A DNA stretch of 38,248 nt, from positions 1 to 38,248 of the forward strand of contig ONYA01000026.1 of NCBI GenBank assembly GCA_900321965.1. The letters are read 5' to 3'. The stretch's first letter is position 1. Each line of letters opens with the position of its first letter. Positions 15,265 to 23,455 of this stretch are shown in pieces. Below the pieces are notes generated by a model. That model ran no database searches, was not told the DNA's origin, and saw nothing but the letters and a program-made list of their open reading frames with translations. Position numbers and translations under genes: made by a program. The DNA comes from an uncultured Prevotellaceae bacterium. Lineage in GTDB: Bacteria; Bacteroidota; Bacteroidia; Bacteroidales; Bacteroidaceae.

Positions 15265-16695
15265 TTAGAACTTGTAGTCGATACCTACGCCGATGACGTT
15301 GTTCGTGCGGGAGTAGGTCTCGGTGGCAGCGTAGCCGGTGCCGTAGTAACCGCCACCTGTGGCAGGGTCGCCCGAGGCGATGCTCTTGGTGTAGTCGCTA
15401 TAGATCGTGATGAAGTAACCAGCATTCAGACGCAACTTCTCCGTCAGGTTCAGAGCGCAGCCCAGACCGATGCTGTAGCTGTCGCAGGCAAACGACGTGT
15501 TCTGCTGGTACTCGTCGGAGAGACCGTAGTCGGTACGCTGGCCGCCGAGACTCACCGTCAGCAGCTTGTTGACATCGTATTCTGCGCCCAACTGAACCTC
15601 GTGGGTACCGCCGGCGAGCTGCTTCTGTCGGTCGTTGGCCATCTTGGCGTGCTTGTCGTCGAAGAAGTGGTACTCAGCGGTGGCGCGCAACTTCGGTGTA
15701 AACTCATAGCCAGCGGCTAACACAAGCAGCGATGGCATATCGTAACGTGTCTCCTCGTCAGGAAGGTAGGCGCGGATCTTCTCAGCCATCGTGCCAAGCT
15801 GTCCACTGAGGGCGGCCACCGTATTGTCGTTACCCACTCGCTGAGCCAGTGCGACCACGTCGGTGTTCTGGCCGCCTTTGCCTACAATCAACTCTTTCGT
15901 GTCGTTGGTGGTAGCAATCTTCGTGCGGAACTCATAGCGGGCCGACAGCGTCAGACCGTCTTTGTGGTAGTTGGCGCTGACGATGGGCGCAAAGCCCCAA
16001 CCGCGCTGGATGCAGTCGAGCTGCAGGTTCACTAAGTCGGCATTGCCTGTGGGCAACATGGCTGCCAACGGAGCACCTGGAGTGGCGACGACATGGCCGC
16101 GGTAGTAGCCGTCGTAGTAGTTGGCGCGCAGACCTACGGCTACCGAGGCGTTGTCCGTCACGCGGTAGGTGAAGTTCAGCTGTCCGCCATAGATATATTG
16201 CTTTCCCTTCATCTCGGAGTCGAGGGCGTAGTTGCCGGGCATGACACCCTGTTTGGCGAGCATAGCCGTGATAGGCACATTGAACATAGGTACGCCTTCT
16301 TCATATTCGACGAAACCACCGCTGCCGACGATGCCAATCATAGCCGACAGTGCCCAATCGTCTTGCTTATAGCTGGCAAACAAGGCTGGTACGATAGGTG
16401 CCGATGCCTTGCCCTCGTATTTCTTGTTGAAGTCGGAACCTAAGAAGCCGGGAACCGTCGTCTCGACATTGCGATACTGCCATGGTTTCTGGAAGTCGAG
16501 CGACATCTGGAAACCGTCGTAGCCCCAAGCCAGGCCGGCGGGGTTCGAGAAGGCAGCGTCAATCTCTGTAGATGCGCCTCGGGCCATCATGCGGTCGAAG
16601 GCGATGTGATAGTTGGTGTTGGTCATCAGGCCACCTGCGTTGGCTGTCAGCAGCGAAGCGGCGGCCAGTGCGAATGTGAAAAGCTTTTTGGTCAT
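15265..16695 (-). CDS. OmpP1/FadL-family outer-membrane transporter, first of a tandem pair
   Basis: 476 residues with a signal peptide (MTKKLFTFALAAASLLTANA) and mature start GGLMTNTNYHIAF. The FadL hallmark 'AAFSNPAGLAWGYDGFQMSLDFQ' (the 'NPAG' hatch region) follows, then a long barrel ending 'NNVIGVGIDYKF' with a terminal aromatic. FadL proteins carry hydrophobic molecules such as long-chain fatty acids across the outer membrane by lateral diffusion; the substrate here is unknown. AAGGAG sits a few bases before the ATG, one of few plausible ribosome-binding sites here. The -7 box TACCTTTG lies at 16725-16732 within a palindrome. Its paralogue lies 99 bases upstream; the end faces the end of priA with 14 bases between. 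Confidence 0.88.
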   Translation of the reverse strand: MTKKLFTFALAAASLLTANAGGLMTNTNYHIAFDRMMARGASTEIDAAFSNPAGLAWGYDGFQMSLDFQKPWQYRNVETTVPGFLGSDFNKKYEGKASAPIVPALFASYKQDDWALSAMIGIVGSGGFVEYEEGVPMFNVPITAMLAKQGVMPGNYALDSEMKGKQYIYGGQLNFTYRVTDNASVAVGLRANYYDGYYRGHVVATPGAPLAAMLPTGNADLVNLQLDCIQRGWGFAPIVSANYHKDGLTLSARYEFRTKIATTNDTKELIVGKGGQNTDVVALAQRVGNDNTVAALSGQLGTMAEKIRAYLPDEETRYDMPSLLVLAAGYEFTPKLRATAEYHFFDDKHAKMANDRQKQLAGGTHEVQLGAEYDVNKLLTVSLGGQRTDYGLSDEYQQNTSFACDSYSIGLGCALNLTEKLRLNAGYFITIYSDYTKSIASGDPATGGGYYGTGYAATETYSRTNNVIGVGIDYKF

Positions 16696-16714
16696 TTTCT
16701 CCTTATTATTTGTG

Positions 16715-16758
16715 AATTCGGCTGCAAAGGTACTAAAAAATATCTTTGCAGCCGAATT
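16715..16758. repeat. 15-bp perfect inverted repeat carrying mirror-image -7 promoter elements
   Basis: AATTCGGCTGCAAAG (16715-16729) and CTTTGCAGCCGAATT (16744-16758) are exact reverse complements around a 14-base AT-rich loop. The minus strand reads TACCTTTG at 16725-16732 and the plus strand TATCTTTG at 16741-16748, so both arms carry the core of a Bacteroidetes promoter. Confidence 0.95.
16725..16732 (-). promoter_or_regulatory. -7 element TACCTTTG for the first FadL gene
   Basis: TACCTTTGCAGCCGAATT on the minus strand, 30 bases before the ATG at 16695. The same 18-base string precedes the second FadL gene at 18368-18385. Confidence 0.65.
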
Positions 16759-16794
16759 TTTGGAAAGAAAAATACCAAAATGGAACAGATTCTA

Positions 16795-18348
16795 TTACAG
16801 AGCTATCTCGCAACCTACGCCTAACACGCGGTTGGTGCGGGTAAAGCTGTCTTTGGTAGGCGTCGTGCGCTCGTAGGTGCCGTATTCTGTCTGGAAGAAG
16901 CCGGCCTTCAGTGTCAGACGGTCGGTAGCCTTGTAGTTGCCGCCGAAGCCGATGCTGTAGCTATTGACAACGAACGACATGTCGTTCATGTAATCGTCGG
17001 TCAGTCCGTAGCGTGTCAGCTGTCCACCGAGGGAGATGGTCAGGCGGTCGGTAACGTCCCATTCGGCGCCGGCCAGAATCTCGTAGGAGTTATGGTCGAG
17101 CTTGTCCTGAGCGTTACCATACCACTCGGCCTGCTTGTCGAAGTAGTAGTGGCCACCCACGTTGAGGCGTACCTCGTTGATGGGCGTCCACTGGGCACCG
17201 AGGGTGAGCAGGGCAGGGATGTCCTCGTTCACCTTCTCCTCGTCGCGGAACTTGTTGACGGCCTCAATCTCGCTGGCTTCGAAGACGGAAGACTCGTTCT
17301 TCATGCGGATTTGTGTCTTGAACTCGTATTTGACGGCGAAGTTGAACTGGTCGTTCAGCTTGTAGTCGACGCCAATCACCGGTGCCACACCGACGCTCGA
17401 CTGGTTGCAGAGCAGGTTGACGCCAGAGGAGTATTTCGCCAGACTGTTCAGCTCGCCGCTCTGCTGCGTAGCGGCCAGACCCTCGATGGCGGTCTTGAGA
17501 GCCGTCTCCTGCTGTGACAAGGGTATGCCCATTGCCTCTTTCGTGGCCAACTGCGTGTAGATTTGTGTGGCTACGGGCATCATCTCGGTCACCTGCTGGC
17601 TGACGTGGGGCAGGAAGGTGCCGAAGTCCAGGTCGCCGTTCTCGGTGCGTACCTGGATGTTGCTGATACGAGCTTTGTAGGTGGCAGTGCCGTAGAGTAC
17701 GCGCAGACCGCCGTAGGCTGAGAGCTTGGGGTTGATTTTGTAGGCAGTACCGAGCTGGAAACCGAAATAGTACTGGCGCCCCTCCATATAGCTGTTCATG
17801 TTGTAGCCCGTCACCCTGTTGTCGGTGATGTTTGAGCCTGTCAGACCGTTCAGCGTGTTGGCAAAAGCATCGAGGCTCATGAAGGTGGCGGCAATCTCGC
17901 CCACCTTACGCTCAAAAGAGCCCAGGCCGTTTTCGAACTCGCAGCTACCGCCGCCACCGGGGACGGAGAAGTTGAACTGTACACTCCAGTCGCCTTTGTT
18001 CCAGGCGGCCTGAATGGAGGGTATGACGGGAGCGTCGGCAACGCCCTCGAAGACCTTTGTCGTCTGTCCGTTGTTCTTCTTGCCCAAAGCAAAGAAGTCG
18101 TCCGTCGAAGTGATGGTACGCGTCTGATGGGCGTACTGCCAGTTGACGCCCAGGTGGAAACCTTCGGGCAGAAAGACTACGCCGGCAGGGTTGCTGTAGA
18201 CGCCGTCGAGACCGATGGCGGCATCGCGGGCGGGGTTACGCAGGAAATCAATACTCTGGTTGGTGTTAGTTAGAATACCACCTGCAAACGCAGTAGTGGT
18301 TGTCATTGCCAGCATCGCGCTGGCCAAAATGATTCGAATTTTGTTCAT
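16795..18348 (-). CDS. OmpP1/FadL-family outer-membrane transporter, second of a tandem pair
   Basis: 517 residues with signal peptide MNKIRIILASAMLAMTTTTAFA and mature start GGILTNTNQSIDF, closely parallel to the neighbour (GGLMTNTNYHIAF). The hatch motif 'GVYSNPAGVVFLPEGFHLGVNWQ' and the C-terminus 'TNRVLGVGCEIAL' also align, so the two are paralogues, though clearly diverged along the barrel. 'PGGGGSCEFENGLGSFE' matches the equivalent 'VGSGGFVEYEEGVPMF'. The C-terminus ends in Leu, not the usual aromatic. Two possible -7 boxes lie upstream, one shared in sequence with the first FadL gene, so the pair may be co-regulated but separately transcribed. Confidence 0.88.
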   Translation of the reverse strand: MNKIRIILASAMLAMTTTTAFAGGILTNTNQSIDFLRNPARDAAIGLDGVYSNPAGVVFLPEGFHLGVNWQYAHQTRTITSTDDFFALGKKNNGQTTKVFEGVADAPVIPSIQAAWNKGDWSVQFNFSVPGGGGSCEFENGLGSFERKVGEIAATFMSLDAFANTLNGLTGSNITDNRVTGYNMNSYMEGRQYYFGFQLGTAYKINPKLSAYGGLRVLYGTATYKARISNIQVRTENGDLDFGTFLPHVSQQVTEMMPVATQIYTQLATKEAMGIPLSQQETALKTAIEGLAATQQSGELNSLAKYSSGVNLLCNQSSVGVAPVIGVDYKLNDQFNFAVKYEFKTQIRMKNESSVFEASEIEAVNKFRDEEKVNEDIPALLTLGAQWTPINEVRLNVGGHYYFDKQAEWYGNAQDKLDHNSYEILAGAEWDVTDRLTISLGGQLTRYGLTDDYMNDMSFVVNSYSIGFGGNYKATDRLTLKAGFFQTEYGTYERTTPTKDSFTRTNRVLGVGCEIAL

Positions 18349-18377
18349 ATCCTAAAAACTTCTTAAAAATTCGGCTG

Positions 18378-18385
18378 CAAAGGTA
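18378..18385 (-). promoter_or_regulatory. -7 element TACCTTTG for the second FadL gene
   Basis: TACCTTTGCAGCCGAATT on the minus strand, identical over 18 bases to the sequence before the first FadL gene, 30 bases from the ATG. Confidence 0.65.
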
Positions 18386-18419
18386 AATATATTGTTCGGA
18401 ATTAGACTGTTCACGGACA

Positions 18420-18427
18420 CAAAGTTA
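18420..18427 (-). promoter_or_regulatory. Second possible -7 element TAACTTTG upstream of the second FadL gene
   Basis: TAACTTTGTG on the minus strand, 72 bases before the ATG and just after the terminator hairpin of the upstream gene. No clear -33 TTG. Confidence 0.4.
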
Positions 18428-18445
18428 AGGAACATTAACGAAAAA

Positions 18446-18481
18446 TGCACAGAATAGTGCACAAATGTGCAATTCTGTGCA
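18446..18481 (-). terminator. Intrinsic terminator of the seven-TM HD gene
   Basis: TGCACAGAAT (18446-18455) pairs with ATTCTGTGCA (18472-18481), and inside it TGCACA (18458-18463) pairs with TGTGCA (18466-18471), leaving an AA loop and an AG bulge. On the minus strand the 16-bp stem is followed directly by TTTTT. It lies 29 bases past the stop of the upstream gene. Confidence 0.75.
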
Positions 18482-18509
18482 GGGATTAGGGCAAAAACAG
18501 TACTCCCGT

Positions 18510-20561
18510 CTACTTTTTGAGCTCGGGATAGCTGATGCGTGTGTGGTAGATGGTCTTCAGTTTCTCGATGAGGACGGTCTTGGCGTACTGGATGTCGCGG
18601 AAGGTGATGGGACAATCGCGGAAGTAGCCCTCGTCCACCTGTGTGTCGATGATGCGGCAGACGAGTTCGCGGATGCTCTGTTCTGTATAGTCGGGCAGCG
18701 ACCGTGAGGCGGCCTCTACGGCGTCAGCCATCATCAGGATGGCCTGCTCCTTGGTGGAGGGGTTGGGGCCGGGGTAGGTGAAGAGCAGGTCGTCGACGAC
18801 CTCCTCGGGGAACTCGTTCTTCTGCTTGACATAGAAGTACTTGGTCTTTCCTAAGCCGTGGTGAGTAGCAATAAACTCACGGATGACCTGAGGCAGGTTG
18901 TACTTCTCCGCCAGTTTCAGACCTTCAGTGACGTGACTGATGAGCATTTGTGCACTCTCGACGTATGTCTTTCCCTCATGCGGATTGATGCCCGCTTGGT
19001 TCTCTGTAAAGAAGATGGGATTCTGTATCTTTCCGATATCATGGTATAGGGCACCGGTTCTTACCAGTTGGCTCTTGCCTCCAATCTTGTTAGCAATTTC
19101 AGCCGCTAAGTTTCCGACCTGGATGGAGTGCTGGAAGGTGCCGGGTGCCACCTCGCTCATGCGGCGCAGCAGTTCTTTGTTCATGTCCGACAACTCGATC
19201 AGCGTAATGTTTGACGTGAAATTGAAGGCTTTCTCCATGATATAGAGCAGCGGGTAAGAGCAAAAGAGCAGTAGGCCGTCAATGAGCAGGTAGTTGAATT
19301 CGCTATAGTCGATGCTGATGATGTCGTTGTGGCGTATCCAGTCGAGAGCCAGGTTTGTCAACATCGTTGCTCCCGTGACAAACACGGCCGTCCAGAACAA
19401 TTGTGAACGGCTTGATAGCTCTCGTAACGAGAAGATGGCTACTAATCCTGCTACCTCTTCTACGGCGATGAACTCCAACGGATGCTGTAGCATGGCGGCA
19501 CAGATGAGTACCGTAGTGGTGTGAGCCATGAATGCCGTTCTGGAGTCCATGAAGACGCGGGTGAAGATAGGCACCATTGCAAATGGTATAATAAAGATAT
19601 GTAGCACGTTGTGGCTTACCATCAAGGACGCGACGACTGAGAATAGCAGGATGAGCGAATAGAGCATCATCACGGAACGCGGCTTCTCGAAGTAGTCCTT
19701 TCGGAACAGGCTAATGTAGATGGTAAAGCAGATGACGAGCAGTCCTACATAGAATATCTCGCCTAAGATGATGAAGCTGAGCTTGGCGTTGTCATTCTGC
19801 CGACGTTCGCTTTCGCGGAAGAAAGATTCCATGATGTTGTAAGTGTGCTCATCAACAATCTCGCCGCGGTCAAGAATCTTCTGGCCACGCTGTGCCACGC
19901 CACTCGCCAGTGGGATGTTACTTAGCAGGTCGTCCAGACTGGTCTCGCTACGCTCTTTGTCGTAGCTGAGGTTGGCCATGATGTAGTCGTTGAGGTTACA
20001 TTTTACGAGAATCGTCTTGTAGTCTGACAGTTTAGGGTTGAGGATCAATTTCTCGTAAGCTCCAACGGTAGAGTATAATTTGTTAACCGGTGTGCTGACG
20101 GCTTTTTTCCCACTGACCACACGGATGGTCTTCAATGTGTCGGCATAAAGATTGTTGTAGTCCGACGTGTTCAGGATACCTTGTGAGTAGAATCCGTGTA
20201 ATTGGTTAGCAATCAATTCGATACTTCCTTCTGGAAGGCCGGGTATGCCGTTGGGGTAGTCCTGCTTCAGTTGGCGTATCTGTGTGTTCTCCACTGTCGC
20301 CTGATACTCGTAATAGGGCTCAAACTCCCTGAGCAGGCTGTCGCGCTCCTTGTTGACCAACTTCTCGCTCTTGTAGATGGGGAAGTCGAACGGAGCAGTG
20401 AAGTCGGCATAGCGCCAGGGCTTGCCTATCTCCACCTTGAAATTAGTACTGTTGTCGCGGGGCATCGCCCAGACGATAAGCGTTACTGTACAAACTACGA
20501 GAGCCGCTTTAATAAGCAGGTTACGCAGGAATGTGTTCTTGATGATAGGTTGATTCTTCAT
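18510..20561 (-). CDS. Seven-TM HD-domain phosphodiesterase (PgpH-like, probable c-di-AMP hydrolase)
   Basis: 683 residues from ATG 20561. The upstream in-frame start at 20585 overlaps the -7 box and is unlikely. A TM helix (~14-32) is followed by an extracytoplasmic 7TMR-HDED region (~33-265), a block of about seven TM helices (~270-450, e.g. 'LSFIILGEIFYVGLLVICFTIYI' region, 'SLILLFSVVASLMVSHNVLHIF') and a cytoplasmic HD domain with 'HSIQVGNLAAEIA', 'GALYHDIGKI' (the HD pair), 'ATHHGLGKTKYFY' and 'ADAVEAASRSL'. The architecture is that of PgpH, which hydrolyses cyclic di-AMP; activity here is inferred. It is transcribed divergently from gltX from a TAACTTTG box and ends at a strong hairpin terminator. 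Confidence 0.92.
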   Translation of the reverse strand: MKNQPIIKNTFLRNLLIKAALVVCTVTLIVWAMPRDNSTNFKVEIGKPWRYADFTAPFDFPIYKSEKLVNKERDSLLREFEPYYEYQATVENTQIRQLKQDYPNGIPGLPEGSIELIANQLHGFYSQGILNTSDYNNLYADTLKTIRVVSGKKAVSTPVNKLYSTVGAYEKLILNPKLSDYKTILVKCNLNDYIMANLSYDKERSETSLDDLLSNIPLASGVAQRGQKILDRGEIVDEHTYNIMESFFRESERRQNDNAKLSFIILGEIFYVGLLVICFTIYISLFRKDYFEKPRSVMMLYSLILLFSVVASLMVSHNVLHIFIIPFAMVPIFTRVFMDSRTAFMAHTTTVLICAAMLQHPLEFIAVEEVAGLVAIFSLRELSSRSQLFWTAVFVTGATMLTNLALDWIRHNDIISIDYSEFNYLLIDGLLLFCSYPLLYIMEKAFNFTSNITLIELSDMNKELLRRMSEVAPGTFQHSIQVGNLAAEIANKIGGKSQLVRTGALYHDIGKIQNPIFFTENQAGINPHEGKTYVESAQMLISHVTEGLKLAEKYNLPQVIREFIATHHGLGKTKYFYVKQKNEFPEEVVDDLLFTYPGPNPSTKEQAILMMADAVEAASRSLPDYTEQSIRELVCRIIDTQVDEGYFRDCPITFRDIQYAKTVLIEKLKTIYHTRISYPELKK

Positions 20562-20582
20562 TATTTTTACACGTTTCGGGCA

Positions 20583-20590
20583 CAAAGTTA
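20583..20590 (-). promoter_or_regulatory. -7 element TAACTTTG for the seven-TM HD gene
   Basis: TAACTTTGTGCCC on the minus strand, 22 bases before the ATG at 20561. Its position argues against any start codon further upstream. Confidence 0.65.
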
Positions 20591-20598
20591 GAAAATAT

Positions 20599-20632
20599 TT
20601 ATGAATTATGAATTAATAATTATGAATTATTT
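20599..20632. repeat. ATGAATTAT repeat between divergent promoters
   Basis: TATGAATTATGAATTAATAATTATGAATTATTT contains three copies of ATGAATTA and the partly palindromic AATTAATAATT. It fills the space between the -7 boxes of the seven-TM HD gene and gltX. Confidence 0.7.
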
Positions 20633-20634
20633 CG

Positions 20635-20642
20635 TATCTTTG
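20635..20642 (+). promoter_or_regulatory. -7 element TATCTTTG for gltX
   Basis: A perfect TAnnTTTG box 21 bases before the ATG at 20664. It lies after the in-frame ATG at 20601, which therefore cannot be the start. Confidence 0.7.
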
Positions 20643-20663
20643 CACACAAATTTCAGTAAAGAT

Positions 20664-22181
20664 ATGTCAGAAAGAAGAGTTAGAGTACGTTTTGCCCCGA
20701 GTCCTACGGGGGCTTTGCATATTGGCGGAGTGCGCACCGCCCTGTATAATTACCTGTTTGCCAAGCAGCATGGCGGCGATCTGGTGTTCCGTATTGAGGA
20801 CACCGACTCCAACCGTTTTGTGCCTGGTGCCGAGGAGTATATCATCGAGTCGTTCAAATGGCTGGGCATCAAGTTTGACGAGGGCGTCAGCTTCGGTGGC
20901 GACAAAGGACCGTATCGCCAGAGTGAGCGTCGCGACATTTATAAGGAATATGTGCAGCAGCTGTTGGATGCCGATAAGGCCTACATCGCTTTCGACACGC
21001 CCGAGGAACTGGAGGCCAAGCGTGCTGAGATCCAGAATTTCCAATACGACGCCCATACCCGTGGGCAGATGCGTAACTCGCTGACCCTGCCCAAGGAGGA
21101 GGTTGACCAGCTGATTGCCGACGGTAAGCAGTATGTTGTCCGTTTCAAGATTGAGCCGGGACGCGAGGTGCTGGTCAACGACCTCATCCGTGGTGAGGTG
21201 CGCGTGAAGACCGACATCCTTGACGACAAGGTGCTCTATAAGAGTGCCGATCAGTTGCCGACCTACCACTTGGCCAACATCGTCGATGATCATCTGATGG
21301 AGATCACCCATGTCATCCGTGGCGAGGAGTGGCTGCCGTCGGCTCCACTCCACGTGCTGCTGTATGAGGCTTTCGGCTGGGCTGACACGATGCCGCAGTT
21401 CGCCCACCTGCCGCTGCTGCTGAAACCGGACGGCAAAGGAAAACTGTCGAAGCGCGACGGCGACCGTCTGGGCTTCCCCGTGTTCCCCTTGGAGTGGCAC
21501 GACCCGAAGACGGGCGATGTCAGCCGCGGCTACCGTGAAGACGGCTACTTCCCCGAGGCTGTCATCAACTTCCTGGCTCTTTTAGGCTGGAACCCCGGTA
21601 CGGAGCAGGAACTCTTTACGCTCGACGAGTTGGTGCCGCTGTTCGATATCACGAAGTGTTCGAAGGCCGGTGCAAAGTTTGCCTACGACAAGGGTATCTG
21701 GTTCAATCATGAGTATATCTTGAAGAAGTTACCGAAGGAGATTGCCGAACTGTGGCTGCCTGAGGTACAGCAGCATTGTCCTGCTGAGACCTTGGAACGC
21801 GTGACGAAGGTCTGCGAGATGATGAAGGATCGCGTGTCGTTCGTCAAGGAGTTGTGGCCTCTCTGCTCGTTCTTCTTCGAAGCACCTACGGCCTACGACG
21901 AGAAGACGGCCAAGAAGCGCTGGAAGGAGGATTCCGCCCAGCAGCTGACGGAGCTTATCGGCGTCCTTGAGGGTATTGATGATTTCTCGTTGGAGAATCA
22001 GGAACAGATTGTACACCAGTGGATTGAACAGAAGGAGTATAAGCTGGGTAATATTATGAACGCCTGGCGTCTGACGCTGGTCGGCGAGGGTAAGGGGCCT
22101 GGTATGTTCGACATCTCAGCCTTCCTCGGTAAGGAGGAGACTATCAGACGAATGAAGCAAGCCATCGAAGTTCTAGGCTGA
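20664..22181 (+). CDS. gltX: Glutamyl-tRNA synthetase
   Basis: 505 residues, normal for the family. The class I signature '[22 protein letters not shown]' is at the N-terminus, '[18 protein letters not shown]' follows, the GluRS fold is seen in '[21 protein letters not shown]', and the KMSKS loop reads '[15 protein letters not shown]'. It charges tRNA-Glu with glutamate (and tRNA-Gln too if this organism uses the amidotransferase route). The ATG at 20664 gives the conserved '[16 protein letters not shown]' start and follows a perfect -7 box; the frame is open upstream but would include the promoter. The stop overlaps the waaA start (TGATG), so the two are translationally coupled. Confidence 0.97.
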   Translation: MSERRVRVRFAPSPTGALHIGGVRTALYNYLFAKQHGGDLVFRIEDTDSNRFVPGAEEYIIESFKWLGIKFDEGVSFGGDKGPYRQSERRDIYKEYVQQLLDADKAYIAFDTPEELEAKRAEIQNFQYDAHTRGQMRNSLTLPKEEVDQLIADGKQYVVRFKIEPGREVLVNDLIRGEVRVKTDILDDKVLYKSADQLPTYHLANIVDDHLMEITHVIRGEEWLPSAPLHVLLYEAFGWADTMPQFAHLPLLLKPDGKGKLSKRDGDRLGFPVFPLEWHDPKTGDVSRGYREDGYFPEAVINFLALLGWNPGTEQELFTLDELVPLFDITKCSKAGAKFAYDKGIWFNHEYILKKLPKEIAELWLPEVQQHCPAETLERVTKVCEMMKDRVSFVKELWPLCSFFFEAPTAYDEKTAKKRWKEDSAQQLTELIGVLEGIDDFSLENQEQIVHQWIEQKEYKLGNIMNAWRLTLVGEGKGPGMFDISAFLGKEETIRRMKQAIEVLG

Positions 22182-23452
22182 TGATATACAACATAGTTAT
22201 ATACCTCTATCAGCTCGGCGTAGCTGTCTATAGCCTGTTCAACGAAAAGGTACGGAAAATGTGGCAGGGCGAGCGGGAGGCTTTCCGCGTGCTCCGTGAG
22301 AAGGTTGACCCCGCGGCAAAATACGTGTGGTTCCATGCTGCCTCGTTGGGTGAGTTCGAACAGGGACGTCCGCTGATGGAACAGATGCGGCGTGAGCATC
22401 CCGAGTACAAGATTCTGCTGACATTCTTCTCGCCCTCAGGCTACGAGGTGCGGAAGAACTACGAGGGAGCCGACATCATCTGCTATCTGCCTCTCGACAC
22501 CATTACCAATGCCCGCCGCTTCCTGCGCACGGTGCGCCCGGTGATGGCGTTCTTCATCAAGTACGAGTTCTGGTACAACTACCTGCATATCCTGAAACAT
22601 CGCGGTATTCCTACTTATAGCGTGTCGTCGATTTTCCGTCCTGACCAGGTCTTCTTCAAGTGGTATGGCCGTCATTACAGCCGTGTGCTGAAGTGTTTCA
22701 CCCATTTCTTCGTGCAGAATGAGCAGAGCCGCGAACTGCTGGCCAAGATAGGTATCACTGAGGTGACGGTGGTGGGTGATACCCGCTTCGACCGTGTGTT
22801 GCAGATCAAGGAGCAGGCGAAGCAGCTTCCGGTTGTTGAGGATTTCGTGGGTGATGCTCCCAAGGTGTTTATTGCTGGTTCGTCGTGGCCCCCCGATGAA
22901 GATATTTTCATTCGTTATTTCAAGGAGCATCCTGAGTGGAAACTGATTATTGCCCCCCATGTCATCGGTGAAGACCACCTGCAGCAGATAGAGCAGAAGC
23001 TGGAAGGCTGGAGCGTGCAGCGCTATACAGCCCCCCCCTCCGCCCCCGAGGGGGCTACAAGTGTGTTGCAGCAAGGTAATGAAGCCCCCTCGGGGGCCGT
23101 AGGGGGGGCTTTAATCATCGACTGCTTCGGCCTGCTGTCCAGCATCTACCGCTACGCTGACGTCTGCTATGTCGGCGGTGGCTTCGGCGTCAGCATCCAC
23201 AACACGGTGGAGGCGGCAGTGTGGGGCAAGCCTGTCATTTTCGGTCCGGAGAATCAGAAGTTCCAGGAGGCTCAGGAGTTGAAAGCCTGCGGTGGAGGCC
23301 TTGAAATCAAGGGCTACGATGACTTTGCCCGTATCATGGACCGCTTGTCTGCTGATACCGACGATTTGCTCAAGGCCGGGCGTGCTGCCGGCGACTACGT
23401 CATGGGCAAAGCCGGTGCGACTAATAAGATTCTTGCTGCTGCCAATCTGTAA
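22181..23452 (+). CDS. waaA: 3-deoxy-D-manno-octulosonic acid (Kdo) transferase
   Basis: 423 residues. A hydrophobic N-terminus ('IYNIVIYLYQLGVAVYSLF') anchors it to the inner membrane. The GT30 motifs are present: 'WFHAASLGEFEQGRPL', 'FFSPSGYEVRKNY', 'IKYEFWYNYL', 'VGDTRFDRV', 'IAGSSWPPDEDIF', 'LIIDCFGLLSSIYRYADVCYVGGGFG', 'HNTVEAAVWGKPVIFGP'. The enzyme adds Kdo to lipid IVA in lipopolysaccharide synthesis. Odd: between 'VQRYT' and 'LIIDCFG' lies a Pro/Gly/Ala-rich stretch (APPSAPEGATSV...EAPSGAVGGA) about a dozen residues longer than in relatives I recall; it is encoded by an 82-base GC-rich inverted repeat. The frame stays open, so the enzyme may tolerate it as a surface loop. Coupled to gltX by a TGATG overlap. 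Confidence 0.94.
   Translation: MIYNIVIYLYQLGVAVYSLFNEKVRKMWQGEREAFRVLREKVDPAAKYVWFHAASLGEFEQGRPLMEQMRREHPEYKILLTFFSPSGYEVRKNYEGADIICYLPLDTITNARRFLRTVRPVMAFFIKYEFWYNYLHILKHRGIPTYSVSSIFRPDQVFFKWYGRHYSRVLKCFTHFFVQNEQSRELLAKIGITEVTVVGDTRFDRVLQIKEQAKQLPVVEDFVGDAPKVFIAGSSWPPDEDIFIRYFKEHPEWKLIIAPHVIGEDHLQQIEQKLEGWSVQRYTAPPSAPEGATSVLQQGNEAPSGAVGGALIIDCFGLLSSIYRYADVCYVGGGFGVSIHNTVEAAVWGKPVIFGPENQKFQEAQELKACGGGLEIKGYDDFARIMDRLSADTDDLLKAGRAAGDYVMGKAGATNKILAAANL
23029..23110 (+). repeat. 82-bp GC-rich inverted repeat inserted in frame in waaA
   Basis: Left arm 23029-23056 and right arm 23083-23110 are 28 bases each and match as reverse complements at 25 of 28 positions, around a 26-base loop. Each arm itself holds the palindrome GCCCCCGAGGGGGC or its complement. 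The outer ends are AGCCCCCCC and GGGGGGGCT. The run of G/C is unlike the surrounding gene. Confidence 0.95.
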
Positions 23453-23455
23453 ATC

